Notes under the pieces: model-generated | The model's database searches: none | The model's input: only the letters and a program-made list of their open reading frames with translations | What the model was told of the DNA's origin: nothing | Shown here: piece after piece, positions 41,527-53,145 of the stretch | Layout: every line of letters begins with the position of its first letter | Numbering within the stretch: position 1 is the first letter of the stretch | Position numbers and translations under genes: made by a program | NCBI RefSeq assembly: GCF_002000125.1 | Contig: NZ_MLHH01000009.1 | Location: 1 to 64,000, forward strand | Direction: 5' to 3' | From: Rodentibacter heidelbergensis | GTDB lineage: Bacteria; Pseudomonadota; Gammaproteobacteria; Enterobacterales; Pasteurellaceae | Length of the DNA stretch: 64,000 nucleotides

Positions 41527-43941
41527 ATGAACGCCAAAAGAACACAACGCACGATGCCCGTATTGCCATTACGAGATGTCGTGGTTTTCCCTTATATGGT
41601 GATGCCGCTTTTTGTAGGGCGTGCTAAATCCATTAATGCTCTTGAAGAAGCGATGAATGAAAATAAACAGCTTCTTCTGGTTTCACAAAAACAAGCAGAT
41701 TTAGAAGAACCAACCGTTGATGATGTGTTCGATGTGGGCACCATTGCCAATATTATTCAGCTTTTAAAATTACCTGACGGTACGGTAAAAGTGCTTGTAG
41801 AAGGTCAGCAACGGGCAAAAATTAATCATCTTGAGGAAGGAGAGCAATTTTTTTCCGCAAAAATCACACCGATTGACACCCTTTATGGTAATGAAAAGGA
41901 AGTGGATATTGTAAAAAATGCGGTCTTATCCGAGTTTGAAAATTACCTGACATTGAATAAAAAAGTGCCGGCTGATGTGTTAGGCGCACTACAACGGATT
42001 GATGATGCCGATCGCTTGGCAGATACCATGGCGGCACATTTACCGGTGAGTGTTCGTCATAAACAAAGTGTGTTGGAATTGGCTGATGTTCAAGAACGTT
42101 TGGAATATTTGTTAGGGATGATGGAATCGGAAGCGGACATTCTACAAGTAGAAAAACGCATTCGTAGCCGTGTGAAAAAACAAATGGAAAAAAGCCAACG
42201 TAACTATTATTTGAATGAGCAAATTAAAGCCATTCGCAAAGAAATGGACGAGGGTGAAAGCGAGGACACCATTGATGAAGTGGAACAGCTTCGTCAAAAA
42301 GTGGATGCGGCAAAAATGCCGAAAGAGGTTCGTGAGAAAGTCGAAAGCGAATTACAAAAACTCAAAATGATGTCAGCCATGTCCGCAGAAGCCACAGTGG
42401 TGCGTAGCTACATTGAATGGATGATCCAAGTGCCATGGCATCAACGCACGAAAGTGAAAAAAGATATCACCAAAGCGCAACAAATATTAGATGCGGATCA
42501 CTATGGTTTAGATCGGGTGAAGGAACGCATTTTAGAATATCTTGCGGTGCAAGCACGCCTTAATAAAATCAAAGGGCCAATTCTTTGCTTAGTCGGCCCA
42601 CCGGGTGTGGGAAAAACCTCGCTTGGTCAATCTATTGCTAATGCAACAGGGCGCAAATATGTGCGTATGGCATTAGGTGGCGTGCGGGATGAGGCAGAAA
42701 TTCGTGGTCATCGCAAAACCTACATTGGTGCATTACCGGGCAAACTCATTCAAAAAATGGCAAAAGTTGGGGTGAAAAACCCTTTATTCTTACTTGATGA
42801 GATCGATAAAATGGCATCGGATATGCGTGGCGATCCGGCTTCTGCCTTATTAGAAGTGCTTGATCCAGAGCAAAACACCACGTTTAACGATCATTATTTA
42901 GAAGTGGATTATGATCTTTCCGATGTGATGTTTGTGGCCACCTCAAACTCCATGAATATTCCGGGGCCGTTGCTTGACCGTATGGAAGTGATTCGCCTTT
43001 CCGGTTATACGGAAGATGAAAAACTCAACATCGCCATGCGTCATTTGTTACAAAAACAAATTGAACGTAACGGTTTGAAGAAAGGGGAATTGGTGGTAGA
43101 AGAAAGTGCGATTTTAGACATTATCCGCTATTACACCCGAGAGGCCGGTGTGCGTAATTTGGAACGGGAAATTTCCAAAATTTGCCGCAAAGCGGTGAAA
43201 AATTTATTGGTCAATCCGAAGTTGAAATCGCTCACCGTTAATTCAGATAATCTTCATGATTATCTTGGCGTGAAACGCTTTGAATTTGGCAAAGCGGATA
43301 CGCAAAATCGCATAGGTGAAGTCACCGGTCTGGCGTGGACAGAAGTGGGCGGTGATCTGCTCACCATTGAAACAGCTTCTGTGGTGGGTAAAGGTAAGTT
43401 AACTTTCACCGGCTCTTTGGGGGATGTGATGAAAGAATCTATCCAAGCCGCGATGACGGTGGTACGTTCCCGTGCTGATCGACTTGGCATTAATCCTGAG
43501 TTCCACGAAAAACGTGATATTCATATTCATGTACCGGATGGTGCAACACCAAAAGACGGCCCAAGTGCAGGGATCGCCATGTGTACGGCGCTGGTATCTT
43601 GTTTAACGGGCAACCCAGTGCGTGCGGATGTGGCAATGACAGGAGAGATCAGCTTGCGTGGTAAAGTCTTGCCAATCGGCGGCTTAAAAGAAAAACTCTT
43701 GGCTGCACACCGTGGTGGGATAAAAACCGTATTAATTCCAAAAGAGAATGTGAAAGATTTGGAAGACATTCCGGATAACGTGAAACAAAGTCTTGCGATT
43801 CATGCGGTAGAAACCATTGATGAAGTGTTGGGCTTGGCACTTGAAAACCCACCTGAAGGGATTGAATTCGTCAAAGTGGAAGCCAAACCGAAAACACCAC
43901 GTCGTAAAGCCGCCACGAAAACCACAAGAGCGGTCAATTAA
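41527..43941 (+). CDS. lon: ATP-dependent protease Lon
   Basis: Lon is a homo-oligomeric cytoplasmic AAA+ serine protease that degrades misfolded and regulatory proteins. The 804 aa protein has the N-terminal substrate domain ([20 protein letters not shown]), a central coiled-coil region, and Walker [12 protein letters not shown] near 357. FLLDEIDKM is Walker B. The C-terminal proteolytic domain has [10 protein letters not shown] (catalytic Ser near 678) and the partner Lys near 721 in [13 protein letters not shown]. The C-terminal tail is basic. A sigma-32 promoter precedes it and a hairpin follows. Confidence 0.98.
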   Translation: MNAKRTQRTMPVLPLRDVVVFPYMVMPLFVGRAKSINALEEAMNENKQLLLVSQKQADLEEPTVDDVFDVGTIANIIQLLKLPDGTVKVLVEGQQRAKINHLEEGEQFFSAKITPIDTLYGNEKEVDIVKNAVLSEFENYLTLNKKVPADVLGALQRIDDADRLADTMAAHLPVSVRHKQSVLELADVQERLEYLLGMMESEADILQVEKRIRSRVKKQMEKSQRNYYLNEQIKAIRKEMDEGESEDTIDEVEQLRQKVDAAKMPKEVREKVESELQKLKMMSAMSAEATVVRSYIEWMIQVPWHQRTKVKKDITKAQQILDADHYGLDRVKERILEYLAVQARLNKIKGPILCLVGPPGVGKTSLGQSIANATGRKYVRMALGGVRDEAEIRGHRKTYIGALPGKLIQKMAKVGVKNPLFLLDEIDKMASDMRGDPASALLEVLDPEQNTTFNDHYLEVDYDLSDVMFVATSNSMNIPGPLLDRMEVIRLSGYTEDEKLNIAMRHLLQKQIERNGLKKGELVVEESAILDIIRYYTREAGVRNLEREISKICRKAVKNLLVNPKLKSLTVNSDNLHDYLGVKRFEFGKADTQNRIGEVTGLAWTEVGGDLLTIETASVVGKGKLTFTGSLGDVMKESIQAAMTVVRSRADRLGINPEFHEKRDIHIHVPDGATPKDGPSAGIAMCTALVSCLTGNPVRADVAMTGEISLRGKVLPIGGLKEKLLAAHRGGIKTVLIPKENVKDLEDIPDNVKQSLAIHAVETIDEVLGLALENPPEGIEFVKVEAKPKTPRRKAATKTTRAVN

Positions 43942-43953
43942 TTCAATATTTTT

Positions 43954-43984
43954 TAAAGGCTTGTGAAAACAAGCCTTTTTTGTT
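43954..43984 (+). terminator. Terminator after lon
   Basis: AAAGGCTTGT (43955-43964) pairs with ACAAGCCTTT (43969-43978) around a GAAA tetraloop and is followed by a T-rich run. This is a textbook intrinsic terminator. Confidence 0.9.
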
Positions 43985-44132
43985 TGTATTAAATTTTAAT
44001 TTTTTGACAATTCAAATAAAAAGTTAAAAAAATGTGATTCAGCTGTTTTTGAAATGAAAATTTTGTTTTGGGATTCAGTGAAAAATATGCGAATATAAAG
44101 CCTATTCTTTAAACAATAAAAGGGATATGCCT

Positions 44133-45695
44133 ATGTCATCAACCGTTTCTCAGAAAAACAGTCGAATTCAACATTTTTTAAAAGGGGTGGAATGGCTCGG
44201 AAACTTACTGCCACATCCTGTGATTTTATTTATGTTGATGTGCGCTATTTTGATCTTGCTTTCAGCTATTTTGCATTATTTTGATGTGAGTGTTGTCGAT
44301 CCACGACCTAATCATTCCGGTGATATTGTGGTGAAAAGCCTACTTAGCCAAGAAGGGCTTGCTTATATGGTGAGTAGTTTAGTGAAAAACTTCACCGGTT
44401 TCGCTCCACTTGGTACGGTTTTAGTGGCAATGCTGGGGGTATCCATTGCTGAATCTTCAGGTATGATTTCTGCGGCCTTGAGGGGACTTGTCGTGGGGAC
44501 ACCGAAAAAATTGGTAACTTTCACCATCGTCTTCGCTGCGGTGATCTCAAATACAGCGGCAGAATTGGGTTATGTGGTCTTAATTCCTCTCGCCGCCATG
44601 ATTTTTCATGCACTTGGCCGTCATCCGCTAGCAGGGATTGCCGCCGCCTTTGCCGGTGTTTCAGGCGGATATAGTGCGAACTTGCTATTAGGCACCGTGG
44701 ATCCGCTTTTATCAGGAATTACCCAAGAGGCCGCCCGTTTAATTGAGCCTAATTATGTGGTTGGCCCTGAGGCAAACTGGTATTTTATGTTTGTGAGTAC
44801 ATTTTTAGTGAGTATTTTGGGCTATTTAGTCACTGAAAAAATCGTTGAACCACAGCTTGGAAAATATAATCCTCAAGATGCCGATGATCCTACTATTCTC
44901 AACAATAAAGTGGAAAAATTAACCGCAAATGAGAAAAAGGGCTTAATGTGGGCCGCAATTGCAATGATCATTTTTTCCTTACTTCTTGCTTGGACCATTG
45001 TTCCTGAAAACGGTATCTTACGCCACCCTAAAACAGGACTTGTCGCAGGTTCACCTTTCTTACATGGCATTGTGGTTTTTATTTTTATCTTTTTTGCCAT
45101 TCCCGGCTACATCTATGGACGAGTGACCGGTTCAATGAACTCTTCTCAAGATATTGTCAAATCGATGTCGAAAGGAATGGCTTCAATGGGGATGTATATT
45201 GTATTAGTCTTCTTTGCGGCACAGTTTGTGGCATTTTTTAAGTGGACGAACTTAGGTTCAATTGTGGCGGTAAAAGGAGCGAATTTACTGATTGAACTTG
45301 GCTTAACCGGCCCTGTGCTTTTTATCGGTTTCATCTTAGTTTGTGCTTTTATCAATTTGATGATTTCCTCCGCTTCCGCCCAATGGGCATTAACCGCTCC
45401 TATTTTTGTTCCAATGCTGATGTTAGTCGGGTATGCACCGGAAGTGATCCAGGCAGCCTATCGTATTGGTGATTCAACAACGAATATTATCACACCGATG
45501 ATGAGCTATTTTGGCTTAATTATGGCAGTCGCAGTACGTTATAAAAAAGATACAGGCGTAGGGACACTCATGGCGATGATGATTCCTTATTCATTTATTT
45601 TCATTATCGGCTGGGTCACCCTTTTCTACCTCTGGGTTTTCGTATTTGGTTTACCTGTCGGCCCGGGTTCATTGACATATTTTTCAGTGAACTAA
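44133..45695 (+). CDS. AbgT family transporter
   Basis: This 520 aa inner-membrane protein has about 11 helices. The AbgT-family blocks are visible in WLGNLLPHPVILFMLMC near the N terminus, GVSGGYSANLLLGTVDPLLSGITQEAA near 175-200, and the C-terminal SSASAQWALTAPIFVPMLMLVG. Characterised members import p-aminobenzoyl-glutamate or export sulfonamides (MtrF), so the cargo here is open. I prefer ATG 44133 to 44127 because of its spacing from the AAAGGGA site. It is a single gene, ended by a hairpin at 45715. The 190 bases upstream are AT-rich; no clear operator is seen. Confidence 0.9.
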   Translation: MSSTVSQKNSRIQHFLKGVEWLGNLLPHPVILFMLMCAILILLSAILHYFDVSVVDPRPNHSGDIVVKSLLSQEGLAYMVSSLVKNFTGFAPLGTVLVAMLGVSIAESSGMISAALRGLVVGTPKKLVTFTIVFAAVISNTAAELGYVVLIPLAAMIFHALGRHPLAGIAAAFAGVSGGYSANLLLGTVDPLLSGITQEAARLIEPNYVVGPEANWYFMFVSTFLVSILGYLVTEKIVEPQLGKYNPQDADDPTILNNKVEKLTANEKKGLMWAAIAMIIFSLLLAWTIVPENGILRHPKTGLVAGSPFLHGIVVFIFIFFAIPGYIYGRVTGSMNSSQDIVKSMSKGMASMGMYIVLVFFAAQFVAFFKWTNLGSIVAVKGANLLIELGLTGPVLFIGFILVCAFINLMISSASAQWALTAPIFVPMLMLVGYAPEVIQAAYRIGDSTTNIITPMMSYFGLIMAVAVRYKKDTGVGTLMAMMIPYSFIFIIGWVTLFYLWVFVFGLPVGPGSLTYFSVN

Positions 45696-45713
45696 GAGTG
45701 GAAAATTGATAAT

Positions 45714-45746
45714 AAATAGGCTCTCAATGTGAGAGCCTATTCTTTT
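45714..45746 (+). terminator. Terminator after the AbgT transporter gene
   Basis: AATAGGCTCTCA (45715-45726) pairs perfectly with TGAGAGCCTATT (45730-45741) around a 3-base loop, followed by CTTTT. Confidence 0.85.
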
Positions 45747-45872
45747 ACTAATAAGATATTCTAACTTATTTAAATGAAAGCCGTAGATCAACGCCTCTCT
45801 TTTAAAAAATTTTCCGTTGTATTTTATAATGGCATAAAATAACACAAAATATCTTCCAATCTATCCACTATC

Positions 45873-47024
45873 ATGCTTAAACTTCCTCCGCTTTCTCTCT
45901 ACATCCATATTCCTTGGTGTGTGCAGAAATGTCCTTATTGTGATTTTAACTCCCACGCGCAAAAAGGTGAGATTCCCGAAAAAGACTATATCTCTCACTT
46001 GTTGCAAGATTTACAAGCGGATCTGGTGCGTTTTCAGGAAAGTATTCAAGGCCGTCAGTTACATTCCATTTTTATTGGCGGTGGCACGCCGAGCTTGTTT
46101 TCGGCAGAAAGTATCGGGTATTTATTGGGTGAAATAAAAAAACAGATTTCCTTTGAAAAAGAGATTGAAATCACCTTGGAGGCCAATCCGGGGACGGTTG
46201 AAGCGGAACGTTTTAAAGGCTATATGGCTGCGGGGGTGACGAGAATTTCCATGGGAATTCAAAGTTTTAACGATGATAAACTGCAGCGTCTTGGGCGAAT
46301 TCATAACGCAGAAGAAGCCAAAAGTGCGGTCAATTTGGCGAAAGTTTCTGGGCTGCAAAGTTTTAATTTGGATTTGATGCATGGGCTACCTCATCAAACC
46401 TTGGATGAGGCTTTAGCGGATTTACGCCAAGCCATTGAACTTGCGCCCCCTCATCTTTCTTGGTATCAACTCACCATTGAGCCGAACACGATGTTTGCCT
46501 ATCGTCCTCCAAGACTGCCTGATGAAGAGGCACTTTGGGCTATTTTTGAACAAGGACACCAATTACTCACTGAGGCAGGCTATCAGCAATATGAAACGTC
46601 TGCCTATGCCAAACCGGGATTTCAATGTCGACACAATATGAATTATTGGCGTTTTGGTGATTATTTGGCGATAGGTTGTGGCGCACACGGAAAACTCACG
46701 TTTCCTAACGGGAAAATTTTGCGTTTTTCTAAAACCAAACACCCGAAAGGCTATTTGAGAGGGGAGTATCTTTATGAGGAAAAAAACGTTCCCGAAATTG
46801 ACCGCCCTTTTGAATTTTTTATGAACCGTTTCCGTTTATTGGAAGCCGTGCCGAAAGCGGAGTTTGAGGCTTACACGGGGCTCGCACCCGGTATGGTTAA
46901 AGCGCAGATGGATCTTGCCCTTCAACAAAACTATATCGTAGAAACCCAAACTGCTTGGCAGATCACCGAACATGGAAAATTATTTTTAAATGAGCTGCTC
47001 ACTTTGTTTTTAACAGAGGATTAA
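45873..47024 (+). CDS. hemW: Radical SAM heme chaperone HemW
   Basis: HemW is a radical SAM protein that binds heme and delivers it to respiratory proteins; it was formerly called an oxygen-independent coproporphyrinogen oxidase. The 383 aa protein has the cluster motif CVQKCPYC (Cys16, Cys20, Cys23), FIGGGTPSL near 69-77, and LEANPGTVE near 103. It is shorter than true HemN and lacks the HemN N-terminal extension, which supports HemW. The start ATG lies about 24 bases after a TATCTTCC stretch and has no strong ribosome site. Confidence 0.93.
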   Translation: MLKLPPLSLYIHIPWCVQKCPYCDFNSHAQKGEIPEKDYISHLLQDLQADLVRFQESIQGRQLHSIFIGGGTPSLFSAESIGYLLGEIKKQISFEKEIEITLEANPGTVEAERFKGYMAAGVTRISMGIQSFNDDKLQRLGRIHNAEEAKSAVNLAKVSGLQSFNLDLMHGLPHQTLDEALADLRQAIELAPPHLSWYQLTIEPNTMFAYRPPRLPDEEALWAIFEQGHQLLTEAGYQQYETSAYAKPGFQCRHNMNYWRFGDYLAIGCGAHGKLTFPNGKILRFSKTKHPKGYLRGEYLYEEKNVPEIDRPFEFFMNRFRLLEAVPKAEFEAYTGLAPGMVKAQMDLALQQNYIVETQTAWQITEHGKLFLNELLTLFLTED

Positions 47025-47094
47025 CCCATGTTATTTTTTCATGATGGCTCATCAAAATTTGCACTTGTTTATTTAATTTGTGCGTATTAAAGTA

Positions 47095-47110
47095 ACGCAA
47101 TCGTTTACTT
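47095..47110 (+). promoter_or_regulatory. Possible PurR operator upstream of rpiA-serA
   Basis: ACGCAATCGTTTACTT matches the PurR box ACGCAAACGTTTTCGT at 13 of 16 positions, including the central CGTTT and the ACGCAA arm. It lies 20 bases upstream of the rpiA start. PurR control of ribose-5-phosphate and serine supply for purine synthesis would make sense, but this is a motif match only. Confidence 0.5.
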
Positions 47111-47129
47111 CTGAAAAAGAGGAACAGAA

Positions 47130-47789
47130 ATGGATCAATTAGAAATGAAAAAGCTCGCTGCCCAAGCCGCTTTAAAATATGTTAAAGCGGATACCATTGT
47201 AGGGGTGGGAAGTGGTTCAACAGTCAATTGTTTTATTGAGGCCTTAGGGGCAATGAAGCATCAAATTCAAGGTGCGGTAGCGGCCTCAAAGGCTTCTGAA
47301 GAATTGCTTCGTAAACAAGGCATTGAAGTGTTTAGCGCCAATGAAGTGTCAGGGTTGGATATTTATGTGGACGGCGCTGATGAAATTAACCCGCAAAAAA
47401 TGATGATTAAAGGCGGCGGTGCAGCCTTGACGAGAGAAAAAATCGTAGCTGCCTTAGCGAAAAAATTTATTTGCATTGTGGATGAGAGCAAGCAAGTGGA
47501 TGTGTTGGGTTCAACCTTTCCATTACCGGTGGAGGTGATCCCCATGGCTCGTTCACAAGTAGGCAGAAAATTAGCCGCCCTTGGCGGGGCGCCGGAATAC
47601 CGTGAAGGTGTGGTGACGGATAATGGTAATGTAATTTTAGATGTACATAATTTTGCCATTTTAAACCCAGTGGAAATGGAAAAAGAACTCAATAATGTTG
47701 CAGGCGTAGTCACCAATGGCATCTTTGCTCTGCGAAGTGCCGATGTTGTGATCGTGGGCACGCAGGAAGGGGCAAAGATCATTGATTAA
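47130..47789 (+). CDS. rpiA: Ribose-5-phosphate isomerase A
   Basis: RpiA interconverts ribose-5-phosphate and ribulose-5-phosphate. The 219 aa protein has the family blocks [16 protein letters not shown] (about 24-39), VDGADEINP near 80-88 with the catalytic acid, and [14 protein letters not shown] near 93-106. A GAGGAAC site precedes the ATG. serA follows after 31 bases on the same strand, so they are probably one operon; rpiA-serA adjacency also occurs in E. coli. Confidence 0.97.
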   Translation: MDQLEMKKLAAQAALKYVKADTIVGVGSGSTVNCFIEALGAMKHQIQGAVAASKASEELLRKQGIEVFSANEVSGLDIYVDGADEINPQKMMIKGGGAALTREKIVAALAKKFICIVDESKQVDVLGSTFPLPVEVIPMARSQVGRKLAALGGAPEYREGVVTDNGNVILDVHNFAILNPVEMEKELNNVAGVVTNGIFALRSADVVIVGTQEGAKIID

Positions 47790-47820
47790 TCAATAAAAAT
47801 AACTCATAAGGAAAGCAAAC

Positions 47821-49053
47821 ATGACAAATAAAGTTTCACTCGACAAATCAAAAATCAAATTTGTATTGCTTGAAGGCGTGCATCAAAGTGCGTTAGATAC
47901 ACTGCATGCGGCAGGCTATACCAATATTGATTATTACAAAAAAGCCCTTGATGGTGATGAGTTAAAAGCGGCTATTAAAGATGCACATTTTATCGGCTTG
48001 CGTTCTCGTACCCATTTAACGGAGGAAATGATTGATGCCGCACCAAAACTCATTGCGGTGGGCTGTTTTTGTATTGGCACGAATCAGGTTGATCTGAATG
48101 CAGCAAAAGCACGAGGTATTCCGGTCTTTAACGCCCCTTTTTCAAACACCCGTTCTGTCGCAGAATTAGTCTTAGGGGAAATTTTGCTTTTGATGCGTAA
48201 TGTACCGCAAGCCAATGCCGAAGTGCATCGTGGGGTATGGAATAAATCCGCCACCGGCTCGCACGAGGTGCGGGGCAAAAAATTAGGGATTATCGGTTAT
48301 GGGCATATCGGTTCTCAATTAAGTATTATTGCGGAATCCTTAGGGATGGATGTGTATTTCTACGATATCGAAAACAAACTGCCCCTTGGCAATGCCAAAC
48401 AGATTGCGACCTTGGAAGAGTTGTTAAGCAGTTGTGATGTGATCTCTTTACATGTACCGGAATTACCTTCAACCCGTAATTTAATGAGTGCAGAGCGTAT
48501 TGCACAGCTAAAACCGGGGGCTATTTTAATCAATGCGGCACGGGGTTCGGTGGTGGACATTGATGCCCTTGCCCAAGCCCTAAAAGAGGGGAAAATTCAT
48601 GGGGCAGCAATTGATGTTTTCCCGGTTGAACCGGCATCAATCAATGAAGAATTTGTTTCGCCATTACGTGAATTTGATAATGTGATTTTAACCCCGCATA
48701 TTGGTGGCTCTACTGCAGAAGCACAAGAAAATATCGGTTTTGAAGTCGCCGGAAAATTTGTGAAATATTCCGACAATGGTTCTACCTTATCTTCAGTGAA
48801 TTTCCCAGAAGTGTCTTTACCGGAACATGCCGGCACCAAGCGTTTATTACATATTCACGAAAACCGCCCGGGTGTGTTAAACAAACTCAACCAAATCTTT
48901 GTGGAAGCCAATATTAATATCGCCGCCCAATATTTACAAACTGATCCGAAAATCGGTTATGTGGTGGTGGATGTGGAAACAGAAGATACCGAGCCGCTCT
49001 TGGCGAAATTGCGTGAAATTGACGGCACAATCCGAGCGAGAGTGCTTTATTAA
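47821..49053 (+). CDS. serA: D-3-phosphoglycerate dehydrogenase
   Basis: SerA carries out the first committed step of serine synthesis, oxidising 3-phosphoglycerate with NAD. The 410 aa protein has the two-domain dehydrogenase core with the NAD-binding GIIGYGHIGSQ (about 154-164). INAARGSVVDIDAL lies near 239-252, and the catalytic histidine is in TPHIGGSTAEAQENIG near 288-303. A C-terminal ACT domain (from about 338, with HENRPGVLNKLNQIF) is the usual serine feedback site. Length and order match the E. coli enzyme (410 aa). Confidence 0.97.
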   Translation: MTNKVSLDKSKIKFVLLEGVHQSALDTLHAAGYTNIDYYKKALDGDELKAAIKDAHFIGLRSRTHLTEEMIDAAPKLIAVGCFCIGTNQVDLNAAKARGIPVFNAPFSNTRSVAELVLGEILLLMRNVPQANAEVHRGVWNKSATGSHEVRGKKLGIIGYGHIGSQLSIIAESLGMDVYFYDIENKLPLGNAKQIATLEELLSSCDVISLHVPELPSTRNLMSAERIAQLKPGAILINAARGSVVDIDALAQALKEGKIHGAAIDVFPVEPASINEEFVSPLREFDNVILTPHIGGSTAEAQENIGFEVAGKFVKYSDNGSTLSSVNFPEVSLPEHAGTKRLLHIHENRPGVLNKLNQIFVEANINIAAQYLQTDPKIGYVVVDVETEDTEPLLAKLREIDGTIRARVLY

Positions 49054-49060
49054 AAGGTCA

Positions 49061-49087
49061 AAAGTGCGGTTGATTTCAACCGCATTT
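49061..49087 (+). terminator. Terminator after serA (imperfect uptake-signal pair)
   Basis: AAAGTGCGGTTGA pairs with TCAACCGCA plus a T5 run, with one base missing in the descending arm. Only the first arm carries an exact uptake signal. Confidence 0.65.
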
Positions 49088-49109
49088 TTCATTTCATACC
49101 GTCCATAAA

Positions 49110-49144
49110 AAATCGAGGGAATAAGCATCTTATTCCCTCGATTT
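49110..49144. terminator. Hairpin terminator downstream of purL
   Basis: AAATCGAGGGAATAAG (49110-49125) and its perfect complement (49129-49144) enclose a 3-base loop. It lies between convergent serA and purL and serves purL, whose stop is at 49172. Confidence 0.85.
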
Positions 49145-49171
49145 AAATGGTTATCTTCTCAGTGGTTAGCT

Positions 49172-52100
49172 TTATTTAAACGCCACTCTAGCATTTCTAA
49201 ATAACCGCATCCAAGCGCCATCTTCGCTCCAATTTTCCGGATACCACGAGTTGCTCACCGCTCGGAATACCCGTTCAGGGTGCGGCATCATAGCGGCAAT
49301 TCGACCGTCCACATTGGAAATGGCGGTGATCCCTAAAGCCGAACCATTTGGGTTAGCCGGATAGGTTTCCGTCACATTCAAGTTGTTATCAATATATTGT
49401 GCCACAATTAAATTTTGTGCTTGAAGTGCGGTTAAATTTTCCGGTGTTTTGAATTCAACCCGTCCTTCACCATGAGAAACCGCGATCGGCATATGGGAAC
49501 CTGCCATACCTTGGAACCACAAAGAGTGGGTGTCGTTGATTTTCACTAAGCCGACACGGGCTTCAAAACGTTCGGATTTATTACGCACAAAACGTGGCCA
49601 GTTTTCTGCCCCCGGGATGATTTCCGCAAGGTTGGAGATAAACTGACAACCGTTACATACCCCCAAAGAAAGGGTGTTTTCATTGGCAAAGAATTGGCTG
49701 AATTGATCCCGTAATTGCGGATTGAACAAAATCGATTTTGCCCAGCCGCCACCTGCCCCAAGCACATCTCCATAAGAGAAACCGCCACAAGCAACCATGG
49801 CATTGAAATCATTTAGATTGTAACGTCCTGCCATTAAATCACTCATGTGAACATCAATAGCGGCAAAACCGGCACGGTCGAAGGCTGCTGCCATTTCCAC
49901 ATGGCTATTGACCCCTTGTTCACGAAGCACCGCAACCTTCGGTTTGGCTCCTTTGGCAATATAAGGGGCGGCAATATCCTCATTCGGATCATAGCTTAGG
50001 AAGGCCGATAATCCTTTGTTTTGCGGATCTTTTTTCGCTTCAAACTCTTGGTCGGCACATTCCGGATTATCACGCAAACGTTGCATTTGATGAGTTAATT
50101 CCGCCCAAATACCCCGCAATTCAGAACGTTTTTCACAGAGTAATTTTTTATTGCCTCGTGCGATTTCGATTCGATCATCGCTGGTTACCGCCCCGAGTTC
50201 GTGTGTCAATGGTAATAAATTGTGGGCATTTAAAATTTCACGCACAGCGTTTAATTCGCTTTCTGCCACTTGAATGACCGCTCCCAGTTCTTCGTTAAAT
50301 AATACCGCAAGATCATTATCGCCTAGGGCAGAAATATCCACTTCGATACCGCAGTTTCCGGCAAAGGCCATTTCTGCGAGGGTGACGATTAAGCCCCCGT
50401 CAGAGCGGTCGTGGTAAGCCAATAATTTACGCTCTGCCACCAAAGTTTGCATGGCATCAAAAAACTGTTTCAATGTTTTCGCATTTTCCACATCTGCCGG
50501 TTTATCACCCAGTTGTTTATAAACCTGAGCAAGTGCGGTCGCTCCAAGGCGATTTTTACCTTCACCCAAATCGATCAACAAGAGGCGGGAAGATCCTTTA
50601 TCGGTACGCAGTTGTGAGGTGACGGTTTTACGCACATCTTCCACTCGAGCAAAGGCACTGATGACTAAAGAAAGTGGAGCGGTGACGGTTTTCTTCTCAC
50701 CATTTTCTTCCCAAGTGGTTTTCATCGACATGGAGTCTTTTCCCACCGGAATGGTGAGGCCAAGTGCAGGACAAAGTTCTTCACCGACGGCTTTCACCGC
50801 TTCATAAAGTCCGGCATCTTCTCCCCTGTGGCCGGCCGCCGACATCCAGTTGGCGGAAAGTTTAATGCGTTTCATCTCACCAATGTTGGTGGCGGCGATA
50901 TTGGTGATGGATTCAGCCACGGCCAAACGGGCAGAAGCCGCAAAATCAAGTAAGGCCACAGGCGCACGTTCACCCATTGCCATGGCTTCACCGTGATAGC
51001 TATCAAGGCTTGCAGTGGTGACTGCCACATCGGAAACCGGAATTTGCCATGGGCCGACCATTTGATCCCGTGCCACCATACCGGTGACAGAGCGGTCGCC
51101 AATGGTAATGAGGAAGGTTTTTTCTGCCACCACCGGTAAACGTAACACACGGTGCAGGGCTTCTTTCAGCACAATATTCTCTTGTAAAACAGGGGGATTT
51201 TCGACCGCACTTGATTGCACATTGCGGGTCATTTTCGGTGTTTTACCGAGTAGCACATTCATTGGTAAATCAATCGGATTATTGTTGAAATGGCTATCGT
51301 GCAAGGTTAAATGTTGTTCTCTCGTGGCTTCACCAATCACCGCAAAAGGCGCACGTTCACGTTCGCAAAGTGCGGTAAATAAATCCAGTTTTTCCGGAGC
51401 AACGGCTAACACATAGCGTTCCTGTGATTCGTTACACCAAATTTCAAGCGGGGACATCCCTTTCTCATCGCAAAGAATGGAACGTAAATCGAATTTTCCG
51501 CCCCGCTCGCCATCGTGTACCAATTCCGGCATGGCATTGGATAAACCGCCTGCTCCCACATCATGAATAAATAAAATGGGGTTCTCTTCACCGAGTTGCC
51601 AGCAACGGTCGATCACCTCTTGGCAGCGGCGTTCCATCTCAGGGTTTTCCCGTTGAACGGAAGCAAAATCTAAATTTTCCTTTGATTTACCGCTATCCAT
51701 TGAGGAAGCCGCACCGCCACCCAAGCCGATATTCATCGCCGGGCCGCCTAAGACGATAAGTTTTGCGCCCACAGGAATTTCGCCTTTTTGTACATGTTCG
51801 GCTCGAATATTGCCGATACCGCCTGCCAGCATAATGGGCTTGTGATAACCCCGCACTTCTTCACCGTTAAAACTGTTTACTTTTTCTTCATAAGTACGGA
51901 AGTAGCCAAGTAATGCAGGGCGACCAAATTCATTATTAAATGCCGCTCCCCCTAACGGGCCTTCAATCATAATATCGAGTGCTGAAGCAATGCGGTTAGG
52001 TTTGGAAAGTGGATTTTCCCAAGGTTGCTCAAAGTTTGGGATCACCAAATTTGACACGGAAAAGCCGGTTAATCCTGCTTTGGGTTTTGCTCCACGACCG

Positions 52101-53065
52101 GTTGCGCCTTCATCACGAATTTCCCCGCCGGAGCCGGTTGCCGCCCCCGGGAAAGGGGAGATCGCTGTTGGGTGATTGTGGGTTTCCACTTTCATTAAAA
52201 TATGCGCATCTTCATTGTGGTAGCGATATTGTCCGTCTTGGTCGGCAAAGAAACGCCCCACTTTAGAGCCTTCCATTACTGCCGCATTATCTTTATAAGC
52301 GGAAAGCACGAAATCCGGGGTTTTCTCAAAGGTATTTTTAATCATTTTAAACAAGGATTTGTCTTGTTTTTCACCGTCAATCACCCAATCGGCATTAAAG
52401 ATTTTGTGGCGACAATGCTCGGAATTCGCTTGAGCGAACATATAAAGCTCGATATCGTTCGGGTTGCGTCCAAGTTTGGTGAAATTGTCCACCAAATAAT
52501 CGATTTCATCTTCTGCCAAAGCAAGCCCCAACTCAATGTTGGCGGTTTCTAAGGCTTTTCGACCACCGCCTAAAATATCCACTGTGGTAAAAGGTTTTGG
52601 CGCTTGATGGTGGAATAACATTTCGGCCTCTTTGGCATCCCGCACGACGGTTTCCATCATGCGATCATGTAAAAGTGCGGTCAATTTTGGCAGTGTTTTT
52701 TCATCTAAGGGTTGGTTAAATGCAAAGTAATAGGCAATCCCCCGCTCAATTCTCGCCACTTCTTTTAACCCACAGTTGTGAGCGATATCTGTCGCTTTAG
52801 ATGACCAAGAAGAAATCGTACCGAAACGTGGGATAACAATAAAGGTTTCCCCTTTTGCTTCGTGTTCTGCCAAGGTTGGGCCGTAATGGAGCAAGGCTTT
52901 TAGTTTGCTTTCCTGTTCGCCGGAAAGTGTGCTATTCAGTTCTACAAAATGGATATACTCGGCATAGACAGAGCGCACCGCTAATCCGTTTTGCTGGAAT
53001 TTTTGCATTAAGCCATGGATACGGAATTCGGAAAGAGCAGGTGAGCCACGAAAAATTTGAAACAT
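49172..53065 (-). CDS. purL: Phosphoribosylformylglycinamidine synthase
   Basis: PurL converts FGAR to FGAM with glutamine and ATP in purine synthesis. This is the large one-chain form (1297 aa; E. coli 1295). It has an N-terminal PurS-like region, two AIR-synthase-like halves ([29 protein letters not shown] near 290-318; [10 protein letters not shown] in the second half), and a C-terminal glutaminase domain. The glutaminase Cys is in LGVCNGCQ near 1137 and the His/Glu partner in [10 protein letters not shown] near 1260. A perfect PurR operator lies 65 bases upstream of its ATG. Its 3' end faces serA. Confidence 0.98.
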   Translation of the reverse strand: MFQIFRGSPALSEFRIHGLMQKFQQNGLAVRSVYAEYIHFVELNSTLSGEQESKLKALLHYGPTLAEHEAKGETFIVIPRFGTISSWSSKATDIAHNCGLKEVARIERGIAYYFAFNQPLDEKTLPKLTALLHDRMMETVVRDAKEAEMLFHHQAPKPFTTVDILGGGRKALETANIELGLALAEDEIDYLVDNFTKLGRNPNDIELYMFAQANSEHCRHKIFNADWVIDGEKQDKSLFKMIKNTFEKTPDFVLSAYKDNAAVMEGSKVGRFFADQDGQYRYHNEDAHILMKVETHNHPTAISPFPGAATGSGGEIRDEGATGRGAKPKAGLTGFSVSNLVIPNFEQPWENPLSKPNRIASALDIMIEGPLGGAAFNNEFGRPALLGYFRTYEEKVNSFNGEEVRGYHKPIMLAGGIGNIRAEHVQKGEIPVGAKLIVLGGPAMNIGLGGGAASSMDSGKSKENLDFASVQRENPEMERRCQEVIDRCWQLGEENPILFIHDVGAGGLSNAMPELVHDGERGGKFDLRSILCDEKGMSPLEIWCNESQERYVLAVAPEKLDLFTALCERERAPFAVIGEATREQHLTLHDSHFNNNPIDLPMNVLLGKTPKMTRNVQSSAVENPPVLQENIVLKEALHRVLRLPVVAEKTFLITIGDRSVTGMVARDQMVGPWQIPVSDVAVTTASLDSYHGEAMAMGERAPVALLDFAASARLAVAESITNIAATNIGEMKRIKLSANWMSAAGHRGEDAGLYEAVKAVGEELCPALGLTIPVGKDSMSMKTTWEENGEKKTVTAPLSLVISAFARVEDVRKTVTSQLRTDKGSSRLLLIDLGEGKNRLGATALAQVYKQLGDKPADVENAKTLKQFFDAMQTLVAERKLLAYHDRSDGGLIVTLAEMAFAGNCGIEVDISALGDNDLAVLFNEELGAVIQVAESELNAVREILNAHNLLPLTHELGAVTSDDRIEIARGNKKLLCEKRSELRGIWAELTHQMQRLRDNPECADQEFEAKKDPQNKGLSAFLSYDPNEDIAAPYIAKGAKPKVAVLREQGVNSHVEMAAAFDRAGFAAIDVHMSDLMAGRYNLNDFNAMVACGGFSYGDVLGAGGGWAKSILFNPQLRDQFSQFFANENTLSLGVCNGCQFISNLAEIIPGAENWPRFVRNKSERFEARVGLVKINDTHSLWFQGMAGSHMPIAVSHGEGRVEFKTPENLTALQAQNLIVAQYIDNNLNVTETYPANPNGSALGITAISNVDGRIAAMMPHPERVFRAVSNSWYPENWSEDGAWMRLFRNARVAFK

Positions 53066-53129
53066 AAGGATTCCCTTTGAGTGAATAGAAATAAAAATTG
53101 TGCGCCATTATAAAGGAAAAGGGTATAAA

Positions 53130-53145
53130 ACGAAAACGTTTGCGT
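53130..53145. promoter_or_regulatory. PurR operator of purL
   Basis: ACGAAAACGTTTGCGT is, read on the minus strand, ACGCAAACGTTTTCGT, the full PurR consensus. It lies between divergent purL and the DUF924 gene and should repress purL when purines are abundant. It may also affect the divergent gene. Confidence 0.88.
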
